DNA of 64,000 nucleotides. Origin: Enoplolaimus lenunculus (lineage: Eukaryota; Nematoda; Enoplea; Enoplida; Thoracostomopsidae). Position 1 is the first letter of the stretch, and the number at the start of each line of letters is the position of its first letter. Shown one piece after another: positions 1 to 10,969 of the stretch. The stretch lies in assembly GCA_030248215.1 (NCBI GenBank), contig JASANG010000932.1, positions 248,001 to 312,000 of the forward strand. The letters run 5' to 3'. The translations under genes and the position numbers were made by a program. Under the pieces are notes generated by a model. It did no database searches. It was given only the letters and a program-made list of their open reading frames with translations, and was not told the origin of the DNA.

Positions 1-587
1 ACATGGTAACGCCTTTGATCATGCCGCACTTAACCCGAATACAAGTTGAAATAAAATTAGCGTTCAAAACTGATTAACGACAGCATTATTGTATGTGTGA
101 TTAAACGCGCAATGCATTAACTGTTACATTGTTGAAAACGCATTCAACGTAAACTTAAAGGTCGGCATATATAACTAATTGCTAGAAGCGCACGAGAATT
201 CCAAGCCGTCTGCCGTACGCTGAAAACCGTGGAGAGGAAAATTTATAACCCATTTGGTCTCTGCATATGGTTTCACGCGTCAAACAGTCAAGAAAATTTT
301 TATTTCTAACAGAATTTACATATATTTGAGCAGTAAAAATCACATGATGGCGGCTTTAACCTATATCTTAAAAAGTTACAAATCGTTTTCTCACTCTAAG
401 AAGAGATGAAAGAGTGATGAGTTTTAATTGGATTGCAAAAATTCATGCAAAATATTGCCTCTGGTAAACTATTGATACTTATTTCGACAAGTATGTACAG
501 CTATGGTTGTTTTTAAATTTTTATTTCAAAACTAGTAAATAATATGTTTTACACAACCGCAGTTTTACGTACGAAAACATTTCATCG
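1..587. other. No recognisable feature
   Basis: AT-rich sequence with no convincing reading frame, repeat or terminal inverted repeat that I can place. Confidence 0.5.
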
Positions 588-1015
588 TTATAAATAATCC
601 CTAATTTGGAACACATTTTCTACATCTTGCTTATTATAATTATACTCATTCATACAACCGCCAAACATTGTGTGCGATCCTAATGCCGCATCGTTGTCTT
701 TGCACCCATCACATATTTCTTCATAATACTCACCAAGTGCCTCAAAAACCCTGTCAGCTGTCTCCATTGTGGCCAGCTTATGAATTTTTACCCTCGCAAA
801 CTTTAGTTTTTTTCTGAACAGTCCACATTCTCTGCTAGATTGTCATTAAGATGCTTTTGTTTTAACATTTTCAATAGGTTTCGCACATCATATCCAAGTT
901 TTTCTGAAAGCACTGTCCAAAACCTATCTTCAAACTCTTTTTCGCTGCTCGTAAACATTGTCAGGCACATATCTTTTTCCATATGGGTAAAACCGGACCC
1001 CCACATTACCCCCAC
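588..1015 (-). pseudogene. Unidentified coding fragment with a broken frame
   Basis: On the minus strand one frame runs from an ATG near 981-983 (MEKDMCLTMF) through a charged segment (FEDRFWTVLSEKLGYDV) and stops in a run of seven A at about 808-814. If one extra A is allowed there, the frame stays open for some 70 more codons (METADRVFEALGEYYEEICD, then MFGGCMNEYNYNK) to a stop at 588-590. The composition on both sides of the break is protein-like, so this is either a decayed gene piece or a homopolymer length error. I do not recognise the family. A direct repeat GGGTAAAACCGG flanks 985-1078 just upstream. Confidence 0.35.
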
Positions 1016-1483
1016 TGGGATAAATCCGGAACCCTTACCACCCCCACGTGGGAGTGAGGGGAGGGTAAAACCGGCATTTTTATCTACTACTTACGATTCC
1101 ACCGAAGTCTAGAAATTTTTTGAAGTCCAAAAATGGACGGTGCGGGTCCGTTCTGAATACAGCTAATCTGACTGTGCAACTTTTCATCGTACTACCATAA
1201 GTTTGGTATCGCAAATGATAGGCGGTATAGGCTAAGCTGCCCAGTTCCAACCTTGTAGAAACCAGAGAATAAGATAAACCTGAAGAACTTTCTCAATATT
1301 TGGAAAAGTATTTTGTACACCCTTGTATATAAACCTGCCGAAGAACGCAATGAGTACTCCCCAAAAATCCCGTAGTGGTACGACCGGCGTTAGAATAAGA
1401 ATAGTCGGCCGCCCCAAACATGTCCGAGACAGCTTCCCAAATTAATGTTTCACAGCTTGCAGTTGGCTTGTTATCAATCGAAT

Positions 1484-1665
1484 CGCCCATGTCAAGATCA
1501 GTGGCGAAACGTTCTTCTGTGGCACTGGAACAGAATAAGCTTAACCTTTAGACTATTTTTTTGCTTAGCTTAGGCTTAGTCTTACGCTTAGTCTTAGGCT
1601 TAGGCTTAGGCTTAGGCTTAGGAATAAGATATAATACTGTTCTGCCCCTGTTCTGTACATTGGCC
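1484..1665. mobile_element. Family A element (GGCC ends, TTAGGC core)
   Basis: Left end CGCCCATGTCAAGATCAG, right end CTGTTCTGTACATTGGCC. The interior has a run of GCTTAG/TTAGGC units. It is flanked by AATCGAAT and AATTGAAT (7 of 8 identical), an 8-bp target duplication. This size of duplication fits hAT-type transposition; no transposase is present. Confidence 0.85.
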
Positions 1666-2131
1666 AATTGAATCATATCGTCGGTTTTCCGTTGGTGAGA
1701 GGCCCCGTTTTGGTGGGAGGGCCGGAGCCCGTGCCCCCGGGACCCGCTTTAATCCGGCGCTGCATGCGAGGAATACACATGCTGTTGTGGTACGATACCG
1801 GACGACGCTGGACGATGACGTACGGGACCGGTCGTCATCAAACGTATGCCGCCGCCATTGGTTCCAACCTCCGTGACGTAATTAAAAGGGACACAATGGC
1901 ACTATTTTTGGAACCCTGAACAGTCTTCGAATGTTGATATATACAGCAATTACATTATACTAATCCTGTCACACTGCTATCATATGCGTTTTGTGCAAAA
2001 GCAACACTTGCACATTGCAAAGCAATCCATATCCTCTTGGAATCCCAGGAGCCGTACGTAGTCCTGCTCTTCCGGTTTGTACATAAGACGTCTAGATGGT
2101 TCACTATTAAGCTTAGGCTTCAGTGGATGGG
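1666..2131. other. GC-rich stretch and repeat remnants
   Basis: Positions 1690-1880 are unusually GC-rich for the window and contain GACGACGCTGGACGATGACG-type units resembling family H interiors, without clear ends. The region 2040-2131 and 2344-2369 looks like a degraded GGCC-type element (right end TTAGCATTGGCC) split by the family D copy. Confidence 0.35.
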
Positions 2132-2133
2132 TA

Positions 2134-2343
2134 CACTACAAAAAATGGTGAGTCAAATTGACTCTCGCCGAAATAGGCTCTACGGGACTGCCCAAACTGA
2201 GTCAAATTCGACTCCGCCAGAGTTAAATGCGACTCACGGGGTCGCACGTTTGACTCTGGCGGAGTCGAATTTTGATTCAGTTTGGGTAGTCCCGAAAAGC
2301 CTGTTTCGGAGAGAGTCGATTTGACTCACCATGTTTTGCTGTG
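2134..2343. mobile_element. Family D foldback element
   Basis: Nearly palindromic along its length: starts CACTACAAAAAATGGTGAG and ends CTCACCATGTTTTGCTGTG. It is flanked by TA on both sides (2132-2133, 2344-2345), the duplication expected of Tc1/mariner-like MITEs. Confidence 0.85.
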
Positions 2344-2400
2344 TAAGCCTCCATGATTAGCATTGGCCAAAAATGAATGCTGAGCAAATTTGTACCCAAG

Positions 2401-5400
2401 TTTGTCTTATCTGATGCTAATCGCTGGGGCGATGACTCGATTTGGTTAAGTTTTAAAGCTTTGTTTTAGGAACAAACCATTAATGATGGTTGTACACAGG
2501 ACGTGGTGTCACGCGTGTAAAAGTAAGTGTGGTTCAAGGACTCATTCTTAGGGTGGCGCTGTACTTTTGATGCCGTCCGACGCCGTCCGTCATCGTCCGG
2601 CGCCGTCCGTCTCCGTCCGGCGCCGTTTGTAACCGTACGTCACCTTGCGGTATCGTATACGTGATTTACTCACGTACGATACCGTATGATGACGGACGGT
2701 GATGGACGACGCCGCACGGCACTTTACGGCACCGGACGGCACTGAACGGCACCGGACGGCGCCGCACAAGTATAGCGCCACCCTTAGACAACAATTTGCA
2801 ATTGACCATGTTCTCTGGCGGAAAGAATGCAACCAGCGCTTGTTGCGTTTTGCCCTTTGCCACATTTAAAGCTATGAAGGATTAGGTTCCTAGCTAGTCT
2901 GGCTCTAGGAAACGCTGAGCAAGCCTTTGGAAAACTTTAACCGCTAGCACTGTTATCTTGATACGGGCGCGTGAATGATGCGAAAAATGAAAAGATGACG
3001 TCATGGCCGACCAATAACGTCATAAGCAGATACCAGCGAACAGCGGAATTTTGTAATTTAAGCCAAAAAGTTTACAAACTAGAATTTCAACCAAATGCCA
3101 GCTTTGATTTAAAATTAAAGTTGGTTTCACCAGATTGAAACAGAAAATTAGTCTTTTAATATTTCGTAGGAAACCCTGATATAGTTTTCAAAAACTGTTC
3201 TTTATTAAAATTCTAGGCTTGTATTCTCAAATGTGTATAGTAACTATCATCAGTTAGTAATAGATTTTTAAAGTCCCTAACTATTGCAGTTGTTGAACTT
3301 AAAATTGGTACAGTAGTAGAGCAAATTATATGCTAAAAATGTACCGAATTTGAAGCATCAGCATTCACTGGTTCAAAAGTTTTACAACAACTATCACCAA
3401 TTGGTGATAGGTGCAACACACATTTGAGAATACCGAGTCAAGTCGTCACTCTAAGCTAAAATCTAGAGCTGTATTCTTAAATGTGTGTAGCTCCTATCAT
3501 CAGTTGATGATAGATCTTGTAACTTTCGAACCAGTGCATGGTGAGCTTTGAAATTCAGCACATTTTTCGCATTTGATTTGCTCTTATTGTGTGCCTATTT
3601 TTAGATCCGTAATTGCACAAGTTCGTTAGTTCGAAAACCTATCACTAACTGGTGAGAGATATTCGCATTTGAGAATATGGGCCCTAACCTTTAATATAGG
3701 CAAAAAGCTGACTTAGATTTGCTTGCTAATTTTATTTGCTAATAACTTTTAAACATAACTTTGTTGGCCAATGTTAGTTTTAGGGCCGTAACAGTAGATT
3801 AACCGTATTCCTATTAGCCCTAAGACTAATCCTAAGCGTTGCAAAAGCATATTCCTAAGCCTAAGGCTAAAGCCTAAGCAAAAAATGTAATCTAGAATGT
3901 AAGCATATTCTTTTAAAGACCCTACACAAACTGGGACGGCTCTCAAAGTAAGCATTGGCTGCTTTGTTTTAGCTGGCAAAATTTCACATTATTTTGGCTG
4001 GTGATTTTTTTTGAGAAATGGTTAATTTTAGATTTGGCACCAAAAGTTGCAGCTTCAAAAGGAATTGAAGCACTCAGCAAACATTTTGTAATGCTCAGCA
4101 TTTCGGTAAGATTGTTCTTTGCGATTATCACAATCGACCACTACTCGCACTACCCGTAACTACAATTCTTGTAAAAACATTGAGACGAAAGGCCTAAATA
4201 TACACTGCTTAAAAATAAGTGTAAAAATATAGATGTGAAAAATGATTTTTGTTAACATTAAACAAATATTGTCTGAAATTTAAGACAATTATGTCGTTGA
4301 TACAAACTCCTGACATATACGGCTTGAATCACAGATATTAATTTGTGAAATTTTACAGCAAATGATTGGTTTGACATTTTTTCCGACTTCAAAGTTTGAA
4401 ATGAAAGATTATTTCACGAACGATTAAAGGCAAATATTTCTGAAATGTAAAAACAAATATCTTGTGGAGCAGCAGCGAGAAAGATTTTGGCATTTGGCGG
4501 AAGGTAAACGACTTATCTGGTTTTAGGGCGATCAAGAACCTTGGCAAGACGAATACAAACCTGGCGGAATCACATATGTTCCACGAGTCCATTTTATAGG
4601 TAAAGAATTAAATACGATGGCAAATATTTTGCTTGAAAAAATAATGTTCGGAATTAACATTTATGATATTTTCGATTAGCCAAACTGGCCAATGTATAGA
4701 ACTGTTCTTCTATACATTAACCAGTTAGTTAATCGAAAATGTCAAAAGTGTTGATTTCATGTTAGTAACAGTAGTATAAGCATATTCCTAAGCCTAAGCC
4801 CAAGCGTACGAATGAGCTTATTCCTAAGCGTAAGCCTAAGCAAAAAAATATTGGCCAGTTTTCCTAATCGAAAACGTCAAAAAAGTTGATTTCATGTTAG
4901 TAACAGTAGTATAAGCATATTCCTAAGCCTAAGCCTAAGCGTACGAATGAGCTTATTCCTTAGCGTAAACCTAAGCAAAAAAATATTGGCCAGTTTTCCT
5001 AATCGAAAACGTCAAAAAAGTTGATTTCATGTTAGTAACAGTAGTATAAGCATATTCCTAAGCCTAAGCCTAAGTGTACGAATGAGCTTATTCCTAAGTG
5101 TAAGCCTAAGCAAAAAAATATTGGCCAGTTTTCCTAATCGAAAACGTCAAAAATCTTGATTTCATGTTAGTAACAATAGTATAAGCATATTCCTAAGCCT
5201 AAGCCTCAGCGTACGAATGAGCTTATTCCTTAGCGTAAACCTAAGCAAAAAAATATTGGCCAGTTTTCCTAATCGAAAACGTCAAAAAAGTTGATTTCAT
5301 GTCAGTAACAGTAGTATAAGCATATTCCTAAGCCTAAGCCTAAGTGTACGAATGAGCTTATTCCTAAGTGTAAGCCTAAGCAAAAAAATATTGGCCAGTT

Positions 5401-7696
5401 TTCCTAATCGAAAACGTCAAAAATGTTGATTTCATGTTAGTAACAATAGTATAAGCATATTCCTAAGCCTAAGCCTAAACGTACGAATGAGCTTATTTCT
5501 AAGTGTAAGCCTAAGCAAAAAATATATCTAAACCTTAAGCTTACTCTATGGCAGTCCCGTAGAAACACGTTCCGCCCCTGATGTTTATATGAACCGCTAA
5601 ACTTAATCCTTTCTCGCACGAATACTTTCTGTTTCATCGCTGATCGGGCCGATAATTTTAGGCCAAAGTTTGATAAATCCTGAAGCTCTCGCTATGAATG
5701 CGGTTACCATCACCGTTTCTTTATACACAAAGGCTAATAGCGTTTGTCAAACGGTATGGACCTCAATCCGCTGCTGTTCGCCTCAGAATCGTCCAGTTTA
5801 AGAATACTTTTATATTTAAGCTTCTCATGATCTCACCTGATCATTTCACATACCAATTTAAAATTTAAAAATATTTGTTTTGCAATAGGGACATTTTTAA
5901 TTGGGACAGACATTCATATGGTTGAAGTTGTAAATGGATCGCTAGTATACAGACTTATACCGTGTGTCACAACTTGGCAACCCCACATATGGTGGCCCTA
6001 TACTTTTGATGACGTCTGGTGTCGTCCGTTACCGTTAATCAACGTCCGTTGCCGTCAGATGCCGTCCGTCACCGTCCGTCGCCGTCCGACGCCGTCCGTC
6101 ACCGTCCGTTGCCGTCCAAGTAACGTTGTTCTTTTGATGACGTCCGGCTCAGTCTGTTACTGTTCGACGCCGCTCGACGCCGTCCATCACCGCACGTCAC
6201 AGTGCGGTATCGTACGTCAATCACTCACGTACGGTACCGTATGCTGACCAACGGCGACGGACGGCCACGCACGGCACCGCACAACACATATAGCGCCACC
6301 CTTAGGGCTTCGCTATACTTGACGTCCAGCGCCGTCCGGTGCTGTCCGTCACCGCCTGTCACCCGTACGGCGCTGTCTGTCGCCGTCCGTCACCATAAGT
6401 TATCGTACTTGAGTTATTTGCGTACGATACGGCACAGGTGGCGTAAGACCACACACGGTGACGGACGACGCCGTACGGGTGACGGACGACGCCGTACGGG
6501 TGACGGACGACGCCCTACGGGTGACGGGCGGCGCCCTACGGCTGACGGACGACGCCCTACGGGTGACGGACGACGCCGTACGGGTGACGGACGACGCCCT
6601 ACGGGTGACGGACGGCGCCGGACGGTACAGTGCGGATGACGGACGGCGCCGCATGTCAAAAAAAGTATAGCGCCACCCTTAGCCTTAATGAATATGTATC
6701 TTAAGGAAGATTTAAAACTGTTTTTATAAATTTTAATTTTAGAACCAAACGGAAAACTAATTCCAGATATCATCAACGACGATAAAACATACGCGGAAAA
6801 TTTCAAATATTTCTTCGCTCGAACAAGTCAAAGTAAGCTTGACATTGAGGCATATTCAACGGAAACCAAGCCCTAGCACAAGGCCCCCTGTGAGTTACTC
6901 AGCTTCTACCGTCGAAGAAACGTTTCCGTCGTTCCTAGAAAACTGCAAATTCTCCTTGTAAACGATCACAATTTGAACACTTTTTGAGAGTTCCGACATC
7001 TGCCGGACGCTGTCGGGCGCCTCCGCATGCTGCCGCGACCCGCCGGACGTCGTTGGACGATGCCGAGTGCCGGCGTACGCCACTATTCTGTTGCTAACCA
7101 AAATATTGGCAAAGTTTTGTTTGTGACGCGCAGAGGCGAGTAAAATGGTGCGACTCTTTACACAGCTGAGGGGTGAGAATGTTGCATCAAGCGGCCAATG
7201 TAAAAAACATGGGCTGAACAAGCATATTCCTAAGCCTAAACCTAAGCCTACGCCTAAAAGTTAAGAATAAGCATATTCAACCTAAGCCTAAGCCTAAGCA
7301 TAAGAATGAGCATATTCCTAAGCCTAAGCCTAAGCCTGAGCCTAAACTTAAGAATGAGCATATTCCTAAGCCTAATCCTAAGCCTAAGCCTAAACTTAAG
7401 AATGAGCGTTTTCCTAAGCCTAAGCCTAAGCCTAAGCCAAGCAAAAAATGAGTCTAAAATTAAGCGTAGGTATACACTTTTCTAGTCCCACAAAAAAACG
7501 TTCCGCCCCTGATTTTAACATAAGCCCATCAAGCAAAAACGACAAAATAAAAAATATATTAAATATTTTAGTTGTAAAAGTGATGAAAGACGTTTTGAAA
7601 CGATTTGGCGTTGAAAATGTGAACGAAATTGCAGATGAAGCTAAAGAAGCCGATTCTGTCGAACAGAAAAATGTTTACGAAAAACGGGAATTATAA
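2401..7696 (+). CDS. TXNDC12/AGR-like thioredoxin-fold protein of the ER, six exons
   Basis: Exons 2470-2522, 4032-4105, 4527-4599, 6743-6832 and 7572-7696 all have TTTTAG acceptors and GTAAG-type donors, and their phases match at every junction. Together they read NKPLMMVVHRTWCHACK, then NLAPKVAASKGIEALSKHFV, then GDQEPWQDEYKPGG, ITYVPRVHFI, EPNGKLIPDIIN and KYFF, ending YEKREL-stop. This follows TXNDC12 (ERp18/19) throughout: redox motif WCHAC (cysteines at 2507-2509 and 2516-2518), the cis-proline in YVPR, and a C-terminal KREL resembling a KDEL retrieval signal. The family are ER-lumen thiol oxidoreductases that make or isomerise disulfides. Upstream, RWGDDSIW (about 2422-2445) fits the family's WGD motif, but only a 25-nt GTTAAG...TTTTAG gap separates it from exon 2470; the first helix seems missing and the signal peptide is not found. 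Introns hold elements of families A, B, G and H. The identity is strong, the 5' end unsure. Confidence 0.82.
2551..2783. mobile_element. Family H foldback (Harbinger-like)
   Basis: Inverted ends GGGTGGCGCTGTACTTTTG and AAGTATAGCGCCACCC enclose GCCGTCCG/CGGACGGC-rich arms around a short centre at about 2640-2690. The flanking TTA on both sides (2548-2550, 2784-2786) is the 3-bp target duplication of PIF/Harbinger MITEs. It lies in an intron of the thioredoxin-like gene. Confidence 0.85.
3217..3437. mobile_element. Family G foldback element
   Basis: Left arm TATTCTCAAATGTGTATAG plus CTATCATCAGTTAG; right arm CACCAATTGGTGATAGGTG plus CATTTGAGAATAC. The same structure recurs at 3466, 12075, 25541, 39624 and 61756. 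Confidence 0.75.
3466..3684. mobile_element. Family G foldback element
   Basis: Starts GAGCTGTATTCTTAAATGTG and ends CATTTGAGAATATGGGCCC; the arms contain CTATCATCAGTTGATGATAG and CTATCACTAACTGGTGAGAG. It lies 28 bp after the previous copy, in the same intron. Confidence 0.75.
3766..3960. mobile_element. Family B element
   Basis: Left end GGCCAATGTTAGTTTTAGGG, right end CTCAAAGTAAGCATTGGCT, with CCTAAGC units between. Flanks ACTTTGTT and GCTTTGTT form an 8-bp target duplication (7 of 8). Confidence 0.85.
4687..5595. mobile_element. Family A element enlarged by a 135-bp tandem array
   Basis: Left end GGCCAATGTATAGAAC, right end CCTGATGTTTATATGAACC, flanks GCCAAACT and GCTAAACT (7 of 8). Inside, a 135-bp unit starting TTGATTTCATGTTAGTAACA begins at 4751, 4886, 5021, 5156, 5291 and 5426. 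Each unit carries GGCCAGTTTTCCTAATCG. Just inside the left end is an inverted copy of the end plus its outer flank (4640-4745 forms an imperfect hairpin). Confidence 0.85.
5990..6301. mobile_element. Family H foldback
   Basis: Left part TGGTGGCCCTATACTTTTG, right end CATATAGCGCCACC; the arms are rich in GCCGTCCG and CGGCGACGG. It ends at the TTA (6302-6304) that also starts the next copy. Confidence 0.7.
6305..6678. mobile_element. Family H foldback with internal 21-bp array
   Basis: Starts GGGCTTCGCTATACTTG, ends AAGTATAGCGCCACCC, TTA on both sides (6302-6304, 6679-6681). One arm has grown into a tandem array. Confidence 0.82.
6458..6625 (+). repeat. 21-bp tandem repeat, 8 copies
   Basis: The unit GTGACGGACGACGCCGTACG(G) repeats eight times with few substitutions. 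It has no stops in several frames, so long false ORFs appear on both strands. Confidence 0.9.
7193..7526. mobile_element. Family A element, perfect target duplication
   Basis: Left end GGCCAATGTAAAAAACATGG; right part ACGTTCCGCCCCTGATTTTA and CATAAGCC. The flanks are CATCAAGC on both sides (7185-7192 and 7527-7534, 8 of 8). The interior carries CCTAAGC/TTAGGC-type units in five blocks. It sits in the last intron of the thioredoxin-like gene. Confidence 0.92.
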
Positions 7697-7877
7697 TTTT
7701 CGGTTTAATAGTTTAGTCCGGCGTTGTTGTGTATTAAAATTGCGTCCGTATTTTTAAATATTTTTAAATGTTTAACCCACAAACCATGCGGGTGGTACAG
7801 GACAAATAACCCACTTCAAATTATAGTCGAACACCATTTATGACCAATGATACTTTGAAAGCCTTGACATTGTCTTT

Positions 7878-8026
7878 GGTCAATGTTTACTTTAAGGGGC
7901 GTAACAGTAGTATAAGCATATTTCAAAGCCAAAAGCGAAACTTAAACCCCAGCGTAAGGATAAGTCTATTACTAAGCCTAAATCCAAGCCTAAGCCTAAA
8001 CAGAAACTTCGTCTAAAGCTTAGTTT
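7878..8026. mobile_element. Family B element, right end lost
   Basis: GGTCAATGTTTACTTTAAGG then GGCGTAACAGTAGTATAAGC and CCTAAGC units. It breaks off where a family T piece begins. Confidence 0.6.
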
Positions 8027-8134
8027 CAGGTGCGTAGCCAACTCACCTTGCTAGTGGGTAAACATCTTTGAGGACGGGATATAAAAGGGTTAAGGTTAAA
8101 ATTATTCCAGAGGGTCCAGCTACCCGTGGTACCC
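8027..8134. mobile_element. Family T fragment (hAT-like)
   Basis: CAGGTGCGTAGCCAACTCACC at the left and CCAGCTACCCGTGGTACCC at the right match the family T ends in degraded form. Confidence 0.5.
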
Positions 8135-8397
8135 CTATGGCTATTGTTTAAAGGACACAAATTTAAAAGCTACTAAACAAGAGTCAAAAATGTTGAATTC
8201 AAATTTCAACTCGCGGTTGCATCTCGGAACCAATGGGAGTTTTGCAAAATGATACAAAGGTGAGTTGATTTCGACTGAATTAAAATACGTTTGTGCAATT
8301 TTGTTTTGTTATGTTTGTATTTCGTAAAATAAATTAATATTTTACGCGTAAAAATTACTCAAAATGTGTGATGATTACAAGTACTTCAGTTTGTCAC

Positions 8398-8629
8398 CAG
8401 GGTACAACCGGAAATCGACCTACGGCTCTGGTTTCGGCAAAAAATCGGCCTCCGGCTCCTGTAGAATTTTTGCAATTTCGGCCGTAAAATTTTGCATAAT
8501 TTTGCAAAATTGATCTGTTTAGGGACAACTTAACAAAATATTGCAGATTTTCGCCTCACCTCCGGCTCCGGCTGTGACAAGTTTCGTTGACTTCCGGCTC
8601 CGGTATTTTTCATCTCCGGTTGCACCCTG
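8398..8629. mobile_element. Family U hAT-like element
   Basis: CAGGGTACAACCGGAAATCG at the left, CTCCGGTTGCACCCTG at the right, with CGGCTCCGG motifs between. Flanks TTTGTCAC and TGTGTCAG agree at 6 of 8 positions. Confidence 0.78.
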
Positions 8630-9212
8630 TGTGTCAGGTATTTTAGTAATTAAGAAATTGTTTTTGAATGCTTCTGGTTAAAAATTTGAGCCAATGTTAA
8701 TTATTTACAAACCTGTCTACTGTGAAACTGACTTATATGCTGAAAAACTTGGTTTAGGTTAATGTTTAGACTTTGAGACTTTAGGTTTACGCTTAATTTT
8801 AAGGGTTTAAGCTTAGTAGGCAGTCCGCTAACATGGACCAAAGATGTGCATGAAACAACAGGAGGGTCAATTTTTTATATTCTTCGACAGATTTAAATAA
8901 AATTTAGTTAAAATTTTAAATTTCTCAAAAAAAAACATCAAACTTTCCGCGTTTTCAAATCAAAGAATTACGTGCCGAAATAATTGCGCTGTATCGACCA
9001 ATTAAATTTCACATCAAATATTAATTTAAGATATCAGAAAATTGACAAAAGTATACGAATTTCTCACAGTGAAATTGTAATATTTTTGCTCGTATGCGAA
9101 AGTCACCATTTACCATATGTTACTGTTTTCGTAAAAGATTATGTTAATTTTGCACCTGCCTCACATGTAGCAAAGGTATAATCAATTTGTGTATCGGCAT
9201 ACTTGGTACTAA
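8630..9212. other. No recognisable gene; AT-rich
   Basis: Mostly simple AT-rich sequence with a short TTTAGG-rich piece at 8750-8820. An open stretch at about 9069-9174 (+) ends at a possible donor (AAAG then GTATAA), but its length is within chance and it matches no family I know. Confidence 0.3.
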
Positions 9213-9295
9213 AGCCCATTGTAAAGATCAGGAACGGAACGTTTTTCTGTGGAACTTCAATAAAGTATTAACTTTAAGCTTTAGACTAACCTGTC
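9213..9295. mobile_element. Family A left-end fragment
   Basis: AGCCCATTGTAAAGATCAGG and AACGTTTTTCTGTGGAACTT match the family A left end; the right half is missing. Confidence 0.65.
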
Positions 9296-9309
9296 GTAGC
9301 GGGACTACA

Positions 9310-9990
9310 TTTATTGAGCGAAGCTCGAACACACGTAAGCAATTAAGGTAATATGCAAAATAGTTGTTAGCTAACTATTCATTTGTCGGTTTTGGAGGTT
9401 TGTAAGCAATTTTCTCAAATTGCTCGCAACCAAAAACCCTTCAGCCACCCTAATAATTTTTGGAATAATTTAAAAAGTCCTAATTTTGTCTTGTCAATTA
9501 AGCTAAATATTGGATGTTTGTAAACTATTTATTCAAATTCCTCTCACCTAAAAACCCTTTAGTGCTGAAATTATATTGCTTTTAGCCTTAATAATTAGCG
9601 AAATATTGTAAAAAGTCCTAATTTAGGCTTTAAACTATGCTAATATGCAAATTATCTATTAGCTAGCTGCTCAAGTATCGGTTTTGGAGGTTTGTAAACA
9701 GTCTGCGCAGATTTATCGCACCCAAAAATCCTTTAATGCTAAAATTAGATTGCTTCTAACTGTAATAATTAGTGAAATATTGTGGAAAGTCCTAATATAG
9801 GCTTAATTAATTATGCAAATAAACCTGTAGCTAATAAACGGCTTAAAATTTTAAAACCCCAATGCGTGGTTAACACTCCAGGATAATTGGCTTTCAAACA
9901 AAAGTTTATTAAAATCGGTTCAGCCGTTCTTGAGATTCTTTTCGGACGGACAGACGGACCTTCGCGAAACTCCGAGCTTCGCTCAATAAA
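9310..9990. mobile_element. Family R element with inverted ends
   Basis: Left end TTTATTGAGCGAAGCTCG and right end CGAGCTTCGCTCAATAAA are exact reverse complements (18 bp). The interior is about three diverged copies of a 170-190-bp unit containing GGTTTTGGAGGTTTGTAA and AAAAAGTCCTAAT. The right side carries GGACGGACAGACGGACC. No coding capacity is seen. Confidence 0.8.
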
Positions 9991-10242
9991 CTTCTAAAAA
10001 ATGTTATTGAAATTCTTCTTATAATTACTGGTCAAGGGGATAAATTAAATCCGACCGCCCTCTGAACTCCTGCTGCTGACGTCACAGCTTTTAATTAGTG
10101 TAAGTATTAAACACGATCCCAGGGGGGGAGGGTTGCCACTTACTGGAGTCAAATTTCAACTTTTAATTGTTCAATTGAAAATTAAGTCAAGTGAAAATAA
10201 TTTTTCGTTTTCTTTGAGTTCAATTTTAGAATTGCACCATTG

Positions 10243-10410
10243 CGGACCCGTAGTCAAGGGGTGGGCTAGAGGTCTCAGCCCCCCCTGGCAAAATTTCGGC
10301 CCAACCTACAAAATTTTCAACCTTGCTTGCAAGCCATTAAAAACCCTTGAATGCCCCGCCTGAAAAAATTTTAAGCCCCCCCCTAGCAAGATGAGCTGGT
10401 TACGGACCGG
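10243..10410. mobile_element. Family T hAT-like element
   Basis: Ends CGGACCCGTAGTCAAGG and GAGCTGGTTACGGACCGG; flanks CACCATTG and CACTATAG (6 of 8). Confidence 0.75.
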
Positions 10411-10559
10411 CACTATAGTGTTATCACTTTAAATTACGCGTTTCAAAGAAGGTAAGTAAGCGAACTATTAACGCGACATTCAAATACAGTAATTTAAATT
10501 CTTTTCCTTGTCTTGTCTCTGGTCGGCCCAATACTGTTATATGGTCGTCCTGTTTAAAG

Positions 10560-10650
10560 TTGGACAGCTCATATTTTATTTTTGCTTTGGCTTACGTTTG
10601 CACTTTTTTTCACCGATTACACGCTTAGGTTTAGGAATACGCTTAATCTA
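10560..10650. mobile_element. Family B right-half fragment
   Basis: CACGCTTAGGTTTAGGAAT and ACGCTTAATCTACTGTTACG are the right side of family B; terminal bases are missing. Confidence 0.45.
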
Positions 10651-10969
10651 CTGTTACGGCCGTCAAACAGTCACCATTACATGTATTAACACCAGGTGGC
10701 TGACGTGTGTTTTCTAAAATGACAACATTTCTTATATTTAAGAATTCGTCAATTTTCACTCGAATGAGCGTGAGAAAATGTGTGGAATCTTGAAGGGCAA
10801 ACGCAATTCATTATTATTTGTAATCAAAGTTGAAATAAAAGTAAATAAGCGTTGAAATTTAAGTTGCTTATAAAAGTGATTTCATTTAAATAAAATTTGA
10901 AACAGAAGTTAATATTGGCAAGATTTGAAATTTTCTTAAAATACAACCATGTCAAGTGTTCGTTATGGT

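Noticed and set aside
5918-6806. Several ORFs of 70-145 codons rich in Arg/Thr/Asp/Gly
   Set aside because: They follow the GACGGACG/GCCGTCCG units of family H in all frames.
7201-7440. A true telomere or chromosome end
   Set aside because: TTAGGC runs are short, interrupted, in both orientations and always within transposon ends, with ordinary genes on both sides.
7448-7696. Single 82-codon ORF starting MSLKL
   Set aside because: Its first part is transposon sequence; the coding part is only the spliced last exon (7572-7696) of the thioredoxin-like gene.
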